From Haemophilus haemolyticus (GTDB taxonomy: Bacteria; Pseudomonadota; Gammaproteobacteria; Enterobacterales; Pasteurellaceae), in assembly GCF_001679045.1 (NCBI RefSeq), contig NZ_LYCK01000012.1:372001-436000 (forward strand): 64,000 nt of DNA, given 5' to 3'. Under the pieces are notes generated by a model. That model searched no databases and had not been told where the DNA came from. It saw nothing but the letters and a program-made list of their open reading frames with translations. Of the stretch, positions 38,784 to 47,183 are shown in pieces (positions within the stretch are counted from its first letter, which is position 1; each line of letters starts with the position of its first letter). Position numbers and translations under genes: made by a program.

Positions 38784-38812
38784 AGTATAGGGGCAATCAT
38801 TAGTGCGGTCAA
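38784..38812 (-). promoter_or_regulatory. rnpB promoter
   Basis: On the minus strand TTGACC (38807-38812), a 17-base spacer and TATACT (38784-38789) form a strong sigma-70 promoter. It predicts a start near 38777, exactly at the P1 helix. A USS core (ACCGCACT) overlaps the -35 and spacer. Confidence 0.88.
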
Positions 38813-38937
38813 TAAAATCCCCAATTTTTGAATATTGCTCATCAATCTTATAAACAATAATGCCTAATTTTTCATTCGTATTTTTTTATGATTCCGCTAA
38901 AATAACGCCAATTTCAACCGCTCTTTTAGGAAGAAGA

Positions 38938-39873
38938 ATGAACTATCTAAAAATTGCACAGGATTCCCTTTCAGTGGAAAGTAACGCACTTTTGCAACTC
39001 AGCCAGAGTTTAGGCGAGGATTTTAATCAAGTCGTCGATTTAATCCTTGCTTGCGAAGGACGATTAGTCATCGGCGGGATAGGGAAATCTGGTTTAATCG
39101 GTAAAAAAATGGTGGCTACATTTGCCTCTACGGGCACACCAAGTTTCTTTTTACATCCGACGGAAGCCTTCCACGGTGATTTAGGTATGTTGAAACCAAT
39201 TGATATCGTGATGTTAATTTCCTATAGCGGTGAAACCGATGATGTCAACAAACTGATTCCAAGTTTAAAAAATTTTGGTAATAAAATTATTGCCGTGACG
39301 AGTAACAAAAATTCCACGCTCGCACGCCATGCAGATTATGTTTTAGACATTACTGTTGAGCGAGAGGTGTGTCCGAATAATCTTGCACCAACAACATCCG
39401 CACTTGTAACGCTGGCACTTGGCGATGCACTCGCCGTATCACTTATTACGGCACGCAATTTCCAACCAGCTGACTTTGCTAAATTCCATCCAGGTGGCAG
39501 TCTTGGTCGTCGTTTATTATGTAAAGTGAAAGATCAAATGCAAACTCGCCTACCAACAATTTTACCGACCACCAATTTTACTGACTGCCTCACAGTCATG
39601 AATGAAGGGCGAATGGGCGTTGCCTTAGTGATGGAAAACGAGCAACTTAAAGGCATTATCACAGATGGCGATATTCGCCGCGCGCTTACAGCCAATGGTG
39701 CAGAAACGCTGAATAAAACAGCCAAAGATTTTATGACAAGTTCACCAAAAACTATTCATCAAGACGAATTTTTATCCAAAGCAGAAGACTTTATGAAAGC
39801 GAAAAAAATTCACTCGCTAGTCGTTGTTAATGATAAAAATCACGTAGTGGGTTTAGTGGAATTTTCAAGCTAA
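38938..39873 (+). CDS. kdsD: Arabinose-5-phosphate isomerase
   Basis: KdsD makes D-arabinose 5-phosphate from ribulose 5-phosphate for KDO in lipooligosaccharide. I start it at 38938, where AGGAAGAAG precedes the ATG and the N-terminus (MNYLKIAQDSL) fits. A longer frame to 38860 runs toward the rnpB promoter region and is not supported. The 311-residue product has a SIS domain (GGIGKSGLIGKKMV near residue 45, SYSGETDD near residue 94). Two CBS domains follow (MNEGRMGVALVM, ITDGDIRRAL, KIHSLVVVND). It is followed 9 bases later by kdsC. Confidence 0.94.
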   Translation: MNYLKIAQDSLSVESNALLQLSQSLGEDFNQVVDLILACEGRLVIGGIGKSGLIGKKMVATFASTGTPSFFLHPTEAFHGDLGMLKPIDIVMLISYSGETDDVNKLIPSLKNFGNKIIAVTSNKNSTLARHADYVLDITVEREVCPNNLAPTTSALVTLALGDALAVSLITARNFQPADFAKFHPGGSLGRRLLCKVKDQMQTRLPTILPTTNFTDCLTVMNEGRMGVALVMENEQLKGIITDGDIRRALTANGAETLNKTAKDFMTSSPKTIHQDEFLSKAEDFMKAKKIHSLVVVNDKNHVVGLVEFSS

Positions 39874-39882
39874 GGAATCCCA

Positions 39883-40425
39883 ATGCAACAAAAATTAGAA
39901 AACATTAAATTTGTCATTACTGATGTAGACGGCGTACTCACCGATGGACAACTCCATTATGATGCCAATGGTGAAGCCATCAAAAGCTTTCATGTACGAG
40001 ATGGTTTAGGCATAAAAATGCTGATGGATGCGGATATTCAAGTGGCAGTGCTTTCTGGTCGCGACTCCCCTATTTTACGTCGTCGCATTGCCGATCTTGG
40101 TATTAAATTATTCTTTCTTGGCAAACTTGAAAAAGAAACGGCTTGTTTTGAACTCATGAAACAAGCAGGCGTCACCGCCGAGCAAACCGCTTATATTGGC
40201 GATGATAGCGTAGATCTTCCCGCCTTTGCAGCGTGTGGAACTTCTTTTGCTGTGGCTGATGCCCCTATTTATGTGAAGAATGCCGTTGATCATATACTTT
40301 CTACCAATGGCGGCAAAGGTGCCTTCCGAGAAATGTCCGACATGATTTTACTGGCACAGGGAAAATCTTCTGTGTTTGATAGTGCTCAAGGTTTCCTAAA
40401 ATCAGTGAAAAACATGGGACAGTAA
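39883..40425 (+). CDS. kdsC: KDO-8-phosphate phosphatase
   Basis: KdsC is a HAD-family phosphatase that removes phosphate from KDO 8-phosphate. The 180-residue product is the tetrameric type without a cap domain. Motif I is TDVDGVLTDGQL near residue 13, motif II is VLSGRDSPI near residue 57, and motif IV is YIGDDSVDLPAF near residue 105. It sits directly after kdsD in one operon. The two enzymes flank the KDO-8-P synthase step, which is encoded elsewhere. Confidence 0.95.
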   Translation: MQQKLENIKFVITDVDGVLTDGQLHYDANGEAIKSFHVRDGLGIKMLMDADIQVAVLSGRDSPILRRRIADLGIKLFFLGKLEKETACFELMKQAGVTAEQTAYIGDDSVDLPAFAACGTSFAVADAPIYVKNAVDHILSTNGGKGAFREMSDMILLAQGKSSVFDSAQGFLKSVKNMGQ

Positions 40426-40460
40426 TAACTCATTCGTCAGTGTTATTGCTTAATAAAAAA

Positions 40461-40522
40461 TAAAGTGCGGTTAATTTTCAAGGTGTTTTAAAATCTCTCA
40501 AAAATCAACCGCACTTTTATAT
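40461..40522. terminator. Bidirectional uptake-signal terminator between kdsC and yccS
   Basis: AAAGTGCGGTTAATTTT pairs with AAAATCAACCGCACTTT (one wobble) around a long AT-rich loop. The two flanking genes are convergent. Confidence 0.78.
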
Positions 40523-40542
40523 TTATAACGATCCCATACTCT

Positions 40543-42678
40543 TTAACAAGATTCTTTCCTAAAATACTCATAGAACTGCGGTAAGAGTTGCGTAATCAAA
40601 TTTAATTGCTGATACGGTAAACTAAAGACGGCTCGTTCTTCTGCGGTCATCTCTTGTTTTTCTAATTCTTTTAAATATGTTTCAATACGTTCTTGCTGTT
40701 GGTTAAAAATAGCTTCGGGTATTTCTTCAATGTGTTCTAAGGTATAGATAATTTTCTTTGCCACGGGATAAAAACCAGATAAAAACTGTGCGGTCTGTTG
40801 CAAATTTTTCATTCTGTCGCGATAAGCGCCAAGGGCCGAAATATAGCTTAATAGAGAATAATTAAGCTTGAGCAAATCAAAACCTTTCTGTAAATATGCC
40901 TTATATTTCACTGGCTCATTATTCATATTAGAAAGTGTTGTACTCAGTGCGGCAGCATATTGATGCGCATTACGACGTGCTATGCGATATTTAAGATCGT
41001 CACTTTTACCAAATTGCAATTGGCTAATAATATGCAATAAATATACCGCATCACTACGCAATGCTTGATGGCTCACTTTATCAAGTTGCAAATATTTCCA
41101 ATCTGGCCATAAGTAAGATACTGCAAACCATGAAATCGCCGCACCAAGTAAAGTATCGAGTAAACGTGGCATTAACGCAGCTGCCGTATCAAATCCCATG
41201 ACATCAAAACTCAGCAAAACTTGTAGTGTGATGAAAAAGGTTGAAAAACTATAATTATTACTACGGAAGAAAAAGAACAATGTACTTGTAAGCACCACAA
41301 GACCCAGTTTTAATTCTAAGGTTGGATTTAAATAAGGTAATAGAGACCCTACCACTACACCTAATATCGTGCCAATAATGCGCTGGCGTAAACGTACTTT
41401 AGTTGCAGAATAGTTTGGCTGACACACAAATACAGTGGTCAATAAAATCCAATAACCAAGATTAAATTGGAAAAATTCAACAATTGCACAGCACAGAAAT
41501 ACCACAATAGATAATCGTACCGCATGTCGGAACAACGGTGACTCAAAAGTAAAATGGCTAAAAATCACTGCACTTATATTTTTTAACCCAGTGATTTGTT
41601 CCGTATGAATTTGAGCTAATTGTTCTGTATCCATCATTTCTTGTGCCAATTGGCGAAGTTGCCAGTTGATACTTTGTAAATTATCTAACAAGGTTTGAAT
41701 ATCAATCAGTTCATCTTGATCATTGAGATGTTGCACTCGATATAGATCAAAGGAATGCAAGGTGCCTAAAAGTGCACGTTCGACACGTTCATTAAAATGA
41801 TAAGGTTTATTTTCACGCAAACTCGCGGTAATTTCTTTACACGATTGTGCTTGTAGCTCTAACAAACGTTGAATACGGAAAATCAAATCTGTATTTTTTA
41901 GTTTTTCTGTTATTTGTTGATAATCAAAATGCGTAGAATTGGCGCGCTCATGAATGTCTTGCGCGGCAAAATAGTAACGTAACATTCTCTGGGTACGAGG
42001 ATGGCGATGTTGCCCTCTAATACGGTAAAAAAGTGCAGTGCGCACGATATTAAATGCCACGACAACATTCGCATTTTTCATCGCGAAATTAAGATGTTTT
42101 TTTTCAATCTCAGCCACTTCGTCAGGATCAAAAAAACAGGATTTGGTATCTAAATATTCACCCAATGCACAAAACGCTTTAGCGACACTTTCTTGCACGG
42201 GACGATTTGGGAAAAACAGGTAAACAATCAGAGTCACCACGCTATACAGCAAGGTACCGCATAAAATCATTACGGGATTAATAAACCATACATTTCCTTC
42301 TGGCACATAAGTCAATGTGGTATAAAGAGCAACCACTAATGAACCAAAAGCAATCGTGCTATAACGCTGCCCCACGGCGCCAATCATGGTGAAAATAAAT
42401 GTCAGCACCGTCATTAACACAATATATTGGATAGGCTTACCGATATGTAGCTGCACAATAAAGGATGAAATAGAAAAAGCAATGAGCGTGAAAAATACGT
42501 TTTTCAATCGTCCAGTTAAACGGTTATCCAAATCCACCAAACCACCTGCAATGATCCCTAGAATCAAAGGCATTGATTGCGAAGAAATATCAAAAGCCCA
42601 TATTCCCACTGCCGCAATATTTACAGCAATAAAAACAGGAATCGTAGCGATTACTTTGGCATTTAACCGAATATTCAT
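40543..42678 (-). CDS. yccS: YccS-family inner membrane protein (FUSC family)
   Basis: This 711-residue protein resembles E. coli YccS, an FUSC/aromatic-acid-exporter-like membrane protein of uncertain transport role. It has two blocks of about six membrane helices (residues ~10-160 and ~385-520), each followed by a long helical cytoplasmic region. The second block starts FRHAVRLSIVVFLCCAIVEF and includes TVFVCQPNYSATKVRLRQRI near residue 423, the most conserved stretch. AAGGA precedes the ATG. The gene follows the YccT-family gene on the same strand, separated by a hairpin. Confidence 0.88.
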   Translation of the reverse strand: MNIRLNAKVIATIPVFIAVNIAAVGIWAFDISSQSMPLILGIIAGGLVDLDNRLTGRLKNVFFTLIAFSISSFIVQLHIGKPIQYIVLMTVLTFIFTMIGAVGQRYSTIAFGSLVVALYTTLTYVPEGNVWFINPVMILCGTLLYSVVTLIVYLFFPNRPVQESVAKAFCALGEYLDTKSCFFDPDEVAEIEKKHLNFAMKNANVVVAFNIVRTALFYRIRGQHRHPRTQRMLRYYFAAQDIHERANSTHFDYQQITEKLKNTDLIFRIQRLLELQAQSCKEITASLRENKPYHFNERVERALLGTLHSFDLYRVQHLNDQDELIDIQTLLDNLQSINWQLRQLAQEMMDTEQLAQIHTEQITGLKNISAVIFSHFTFESPLFRHAVRLSIVVFLCCAIVEFFQFNLGYWILLTTVFVCQPNYSATKVRLRQRIIGTILGVVVGSLLPYLNPTLELKLGLVVLTSTLFFFFRSNNYSFSTFFITLQVLLSFDVMGFDTAAALMPRLLDTLLGAAISWFAVSYLWPDWKYLQLDKVSHQALRSDAVYLLHIISQLQFGKSDDLKYRIARRNAHQYAAALSTTLSNMNNEPVKYKAYLQKGFDLLKLNYSLLSYISALGAYRDRMKNLQQTAQFLSGFYPVAKKIIYTLEHIEEIPEAIFNQQQERIETYLKELEKQEMTAEERAVFSLPYQQLNLITQLLPQFYEYFRKESC

Positions 42679-42699
42679 TTCAAATCCTTATCAAAATAG

Positions 42700-42725
42700 A
42701 AAAGTGAGCAACAAGGCTCACTTTT
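42700..42725 (-). terminator. Hairpin terminator between the YccT-family gene and yccS
   Basis: On the minus strand AAAAGTGAGC pairs with GCTCACTTTT around a 6-base loop, followed by a T-rich stretch. Confidence 0.75.
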
Positions 42726-42745
42726 TATTGTATGAAGTGCAGTAA

Positions 42746-43414
42746 TTATTTATGGGATTTTGCCCAATTTAAGAAACGTGTCTGAGTTTCTTTATCAGCT
42801 TGTTGGAACCAATATTGGAGCTGTTGCTCTGCAACGTTTTCACCTTGAACAACCACTTTACCTTTATTCGCTTTTGCATTACTTGCTGGAGTAGCGACCA
42901 TTGGGCTAGCAGCTGTGGTTGCAGCAAATGCAGCAACAGATGCGATTGCACCAGACGCATTATATTCAGCAAGATCATTCACCACATTAGCACTTGGGAA
43001 TAAACCTTCTTGTTTTAACACATCCACTTTTGCTGAAAGCGTATTGCCTGATTTTGTTTTCACGCTAATACTTGGCATCTCATTGAATTTATCACCTTCA
43101 GAACGACCACGAATAGCTGGCGCCGAAATAACAAGATCCTCTGCATTGCCTTGGAATGTCACGATTACTGGGTTAGATTCAAAAAGGGTTTGGCTAGATC
43201 CAGAACCAATAATTTCACTTAAACGAACAACAACCTGATGGTTTTGGGTGTCATTCACAGCAAAGGTTTTAGCATCCTTCGCAAGAGATTTAGATGCCTT
43301 TTGACCATCAATGGCTAAAAGCTCAAGGTTAGATGAAGTAGAAACCATGCCAGCAAAAGTCGCTGTGCTAGCACATAATGTTGCAAGACCTAATACAACA
43401 GCACGTAATTTCAT
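42746..43414 (-). CDS. YccT-family (DUF2057) exported protein
   Basis: This 222-residue protein has a clean signal peptide (MKLRAVVLGLATLCASTATFA) and resembles the DUF2057/YccT family of periplasmic proteins. E. coli YccT has been linked to curli control, but no such function can be read here. The middle has NPVIVTFQGNAEDLVISAPAIR. An Ala-rich linker (~150-180) precedes a C-terminal helical end, LQYWFQQADKETQTRFLNWA, that fits the family. AAGGAG lies before the ATG. It is upstream of yccS, as is usual in relatives. Confidence 0.8.
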   Translation of the reverse strand: MKLRAVVLGLATLCASTATFAGMVSTSSNLELLAIDGQKASKSLAKDAKTFAVNDTQNHQVVVRLSEIIGSGSSQTLFESNPVIVTFQGNAEDLVISAPAIRGRSEGDKFNEMPSISVKTKSGNTLSAKVDVLKQEGLFPSANVVNDLAEYNASGAIASVAAFAATTAASPMVATPASNAKANKGKVVVQGENVAEQQLQYWFQQADKETQTRFLNWAKSHK

Positions 43415-43621
43415 AATTACTCCTTTTTATAAATGAAAATGAAATCGTTCCTTATGCTATGCTAAATCAGCAGAAATGAAAATAAAAAAAGTGAGAATTA
43501 GTTTAAAAAATCTTTGTTGTAATAGCACAAATAATCACAATATTTTATCATGTTAATGCCTAGACTAGTCACGACTAGTACCAAGCACAATGTAATCTAT
43601 AAAATATCAATAGGAGTAACA

Positions 43622-44683
43622 ATGTTAAACGATATTTTAACTGGCTATGGAATTTTCATTCTGGAAATTCTAACAATTTTATTACTCATTCTTGCTATTG
43701 TTGGTTTGGTGATTTCTTATCGTCAACATAACAAATCTAAAATAGGGGAATTAGAAATTAAAGATTTATCTGAAGAATTTGATCATCAAGTTCGTGTGTT
43801 GCGTGATTTTAATCTTTCAGAAGAAGAACTAAAACAGCAAGCTAAAGCAGAGAAAAAAGCTGAAAAACAAAAGGCTAAAAAACGTAAAGAAAAATTAAAA
43901 AAAGGTGAAACCTTAGATGACGAAAAGAAAAGCTGTGTGTATGTCTTAGATTTTCATGGTGATATTTCAGCGTCAGAAACGACCGCACTTCGAGAAGAAA
44001 TTTCAGCAATCTTAAATGTAGCAACACCAGAAGACGAAGTATTATTACGTTTAGAAAGCCCCGGCGGTATTGTTCATGATTATGGGTTTGCAGCCTCTCA
44101 GTTGTCTCGTTTGAAACAAAAAGGCATAAAATTAACCATCGCTGTAGATAAGGTTGCAGCAAGTGGCGGTTATATGATGGCTTGTGTAGCAGATAAAATT
44201 GTATCTGCGCCTTTTGCTGTTATTGGTTCTATCGGCGTCGTAGCACAAATTCCAAACGTTCATCGTTTATTGAAAAAATATGATGTTGATGTAGATGTGA
44301 TGACTGCGGGTGAGTTTAAACGCACAGTAACTGTATTAGGTGAGAATACCGAAAAAGGTAAACAAAAATTTCAACAAGAGTTGGAAGAAACACATCAATT
44401 ATTTAAACAATTCGTCTCACAAAATCGCCCTTGTGTAGATATTGATAAAATTGCTACTGGGGAACATTGGTTTGGTCAACAAGCAATTGACTTGAAATTA
44501 GTCGATGAAATTTCAACCAGTGATGATTTGATTTTGGAGAAAATGAAGGAAAAAGATGTATTAAGTGTGAAGTATCGCTTGAAAAAATCCTTAATAAAAA
44601 AATTAGGTCGTCAAGCTGAAGAAAGTGCGGTAAATATTGTTCATCGTTATGCTACAAAGCGAGCAAATGATTTTATACATTAA
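43622..44683 (+). CDS. sohB: SohB-type membrane serine protease (S49 family)
   Basis: SohB is an inner-membrane serine protease related to signal peptide peptidase A. I start it at 43622, where AGGAG lies 7 bases upstream. A frame reaching 43550 has no support. The 353-residue product has one N-terminal membrane helix (GIFILEILTILLLILAIVGL). A Lys-rich linker follows (residues ~70-100), then the protease domain with DFHGDIS, RLESPGGIVHDYG, KVAASGGYMMACVAD (nucleophile Ser) and DVMTAGEFKRTVT (catalytic Lys). The gene stands alone. Confidence 0.92.
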   Translation: MLNDILTGYGIFILEILTILLLILAIVGLVISYRQHNKSKIGELEIKDLSEEFDHQVRVLRDFNLSEEELKQQAKAEKKAEKQKAKKRKEKLKKGETLDDEKKSCVYVLDFHGDISASETTALREEISAILNVATPEDEVLLRLESPGGIVHDYGFAASQLSRLKQKGIKLTIAVDKVAASGGYMMACVADKIVSAPFAVIGSIGVVAQIPNVHRLLKKYDVDVDVMTAGEFKRTVTVLGENTEKGKQKFQQELEETHQLFKQFVSQNRPCVDIDKIATGEHWFGQQAIDLKLVDEISTSDDLILEKMKEKDVLSVKYRLKKSLIKKLGRQAEESAVNIVHRYATKRANDFIH

Positions 44684-44862
44684 AAATAGATATCTTTACA
44701 TTCCTTTACAAAAAAGAGGGCTAATTTACTGATTTTATTATTTACAAGGCGATTTTTTGCCATTAGTATATGCACCCGAAACTTTAACAGTTTTGTTATA
44801 TTTTATTCATAAAGTTTAGTTATGCCCTTTATAGGGTTTCTAACAAATAAAAGGTAAAGCCA

Positions 44863-45717
44863 ATGAAATTATCTCGTATTTTATTATCAACTGTTGCTAT
44901 CGCAACTGCTGCTGCTTGTGGCAACTTAAGCAAAGTTACTGACGCAGGTACTCCAGAGTATAAAGATGTAAATGGTCAACAAGTACCTCAATTAGTATGG
45001 CCTAAAATTGACTCAGCAAAATTCAACCATGATGGTAGCCAATTCGGTACTTGGCCAAATTGGGATAATGTTCGTATGATTGAAAATGGTATGAACAAAG
45101 ATCAGATTCGTCAATTAATCGGTGATCCACACTTCACTGAAGGCCTATATGGTGTATCTGAATGGGATTACGTGTTCAACTATCGTGAAGATGGTGCACA
45201 TAAAGTTTGCCAATACAAAGTATTATTTGATAAAAACCATAATGCACAAAGCTTCTTCTGGTATCCAAATGGCTGTAACGGTAATTCAGCATTCAATTTA
45301 AGTGGTGACTTCTTATTTGACTTCAACAAAGACACTTTAACTGCACAAGGTAAACAAGTTGTTGATAGCGTAGCATCTCAATTAAAATCTACTGGTGCTA
45401 AAGATGTTAAAGTTGCGGGTTACACAGACCGTTTAGGTTCTGATGCTTATAACTTAAATCTTTCACAACGTCGTGCTGATCGTGTTAAAGCACGTTTAAT
45501 TGAAGATGGTGTGAATACTCAAATTACCGCTGTTGGCTACGGTAAAAACCCTCAAGTGAAAGCTTGTGATGGTATTCCACATGGTCAAGCATTAAAAGAT
45601 TGTTTACGCCCTAATCGTCGCGTTGAGATCACTGCTTCTGGTTCTGTATTAAAATTACAAGAAGGTGGTCAAGTTAACGGTGGTACTCAAGGTCCAGCAA
45701 AACTATATCAAAAATAA
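44863..45717 (+). CDS. Lipoprotein with BamE-like and OmpA C-terminal domains
   Basis: This 284-residue protein has a lipoprotein signal whose modified Cys is C19 (TAAACGN). Gly at +2 favours outer-membrane sorting. Residues ~65-140 resemble the SmpA/BamE fold (ENGMNKDQIRQLIGDPHF, then WDYVFNYRE). Residues ~155-265 are an OmpA-type peptidoglycan-binding domain (FDFNKDTLTAQGKQVV, VAGYTDRLGSDAYNLNLSQR) that keeps the Asp and Arg used for diaminopimelate. The protein probably tethers the outer membrane to the wall. It is not Pal, P5/OmpA or BamE itself. It has its own leader and a very strong terminator. Confidence 0.8.
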   Translation: MKLSRILLSTVAIATAAACGNLSKVTDAGTPEYKDVNGQQVPQLVWPKIDSAKFNHDGSQFGTWPNWDNVRMIENGMNKDQIRQLIGDPHFTEGLYGVSEWDYVFNYREDGAHKVCQYKVLFDKNHNAQSFFWYPNGCNGNSAFNLSGDFLFDFNKDTLTAQGKQVVDSVASQLKSTGAKDVKVAGYTDRLGSDAYNLNLSQRRADRVKARLIEDGVNTQITAVGYGKNPQVKACDGIPHGQALKDCLRPNRRVEITASGSVLKLQEGGQVNGGTQGPAKLYQK

Positions 45718-45779
45718 TTGATATTGAACTTCAAACAGTACTCTACTCACATAAGTTGAGTATTGTTAATCCAAATATT

Positions 45780-45818
45780 GTGCAGCTAATCATTTAAATG
45801 ATTAGCTGCACTTTTTTA
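45780..45818 (+). terminator. Rho-independent terminator after the BamE-OmpA lipoprotein gene
   Basis: Perfect 32-base palindrome (45780-45811) followed by six T residues. This is one of the strongest terminators in the window and suits an abundantly expressed gene. Confidence 0.92.
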
Positions 45819-45896
45819 TTCATATTTAACAAAATATGAAAATTTAAATTTTCTCTTTCTCCTACCCCAAATTTTCTATTGTTATCGCGCCTATAA

Positions 45897-46514
<618 letters not shown>

Positions 46515-46518
46515 TAAA

Positions 46519-46602
46519 ATGATCTATCTTTTAATGGCTATTACCATTTTGATTTTATTTATTGGGTTCTCTCAGTATTTTTCAGGAAAAAGAAAGAAAT
46601 AA
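46519..46602 (+). CDS. 27-residue membrane micropeptide between rsxA and rsxB
   Basis: ATG 46519 opens a 27-codon frame 4 bases after the rsxA stop. Its own stop overlaps the rsxB start by one base (TAATG). The product is one hydrophobic helix ([18 protein letters not shown]) and a short basic tail (SGKRKK). That is the form of a single-pass small protein with the C-terminus in the cytoplasm. Its tight fit in the gap and translational coupling suggest it is real, and it could be a small Rsx accessory subunit. Its Shine-Dalgarno sequence is weak, so coupling to rsxA may drive translation. I know of no named homologue. Confidence 0.55.
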   Translation: MIYLLMAITILILFIGFSQYFSGKRKK

Positions 46603-47183
46603 TGACCCTTCTATTCATCATAATCACTTTACTCGCTTTAATTTTCGGTGCGATTTTAGGCTTTGCTTCACTTAAACTCAAAGTTGAGGTCGATCCCATT
46701 GTGGAAAAAATTGACTCTATTTTGCCACAAAGCCAATGTGGACAATGTGGTTATCCAGGCTGCAAACCTTATGCTGAAGCTATTTGCAATGGAGAAGAAA
46801 TCACAAAATGTATTCCAGGTGGTCAACCTACCATTGTAAAAATTGCAGAGATTTTAGGTGTTGATGTGCCAGCAATGGATGGTGTAGAAGAACCTATCGA
46901 GAAAGTCGCTTTTATTGATGAAAATATGTGTATTGGCTGCACAAAATGCATTCAAGCCTGTCCTGTTGATGCCATTATTGGTACAAATAAATTCATGCAT
47001 ACGATCATTCCAGATCTCTGTACGGGTTGTGAACTTTGCGTAGCACCCTGCCCAACAGATTGTATATCAATGATTCCCGTGAAAAAAAATATCGATAATT
47101 GGGATTGGAAGTTTGATGCAAAATTAGTCATTCCAGTAATGAATGTAAATGGTACTGAGAAAAAATTGGTTGTGGGGGAATAA
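46602..47183 (+). CDS. rsxB: Rsx/Rnf electron transport complex subunit B
   Basis: RsxB is the iron-sulfur subunit that hands electrons into the membrane part of the complex. The 193-residue product has one N-terminal membrane helix. A Cys motif for a [4Fe-4S] cluster follows ([17 protein letters not shown] near residue 47). Two ferredoxin clusters are [15 protein letters not shown] near residue 110 and [15 protein letters not shown] near residue 140. It overlaps the micropeptide stop by one base and is followed directly by rsxC. Confidence 0.95.
   Translation: MTLLFIIITLLALIFGAILGFASLKLKVEVDPIVEKIDSILPQSQCGQCGYPGCKPYAEAICNGEEITKCIPGGQPTIVKIAEILGVDVPAMDGVEEPIEKVAFIDENMCIGCTKCIQACPVDAIIGTNKFMHTIIPDLCTGCELCVAPCPTDCISMIPVKKNIDNWDWKFDAKLVIPVMNVNGTEKKLVVGE

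Noticed and set aside
44863-45717. Calling this protein P5/OmpA or Pal
   Set aside because: It has no eight-strand barrel, is a lipoprotein, and has an extra BamE-like domain and a length unlike Pal.
45838-45853. Perfect 16-base AT palindrome before rsxA
   Set aside because: GAAAATTTAAATTTTC is AT-only apart from its ends and can arise by chance in this low-G+C intergenic DNA; no known operator matches.
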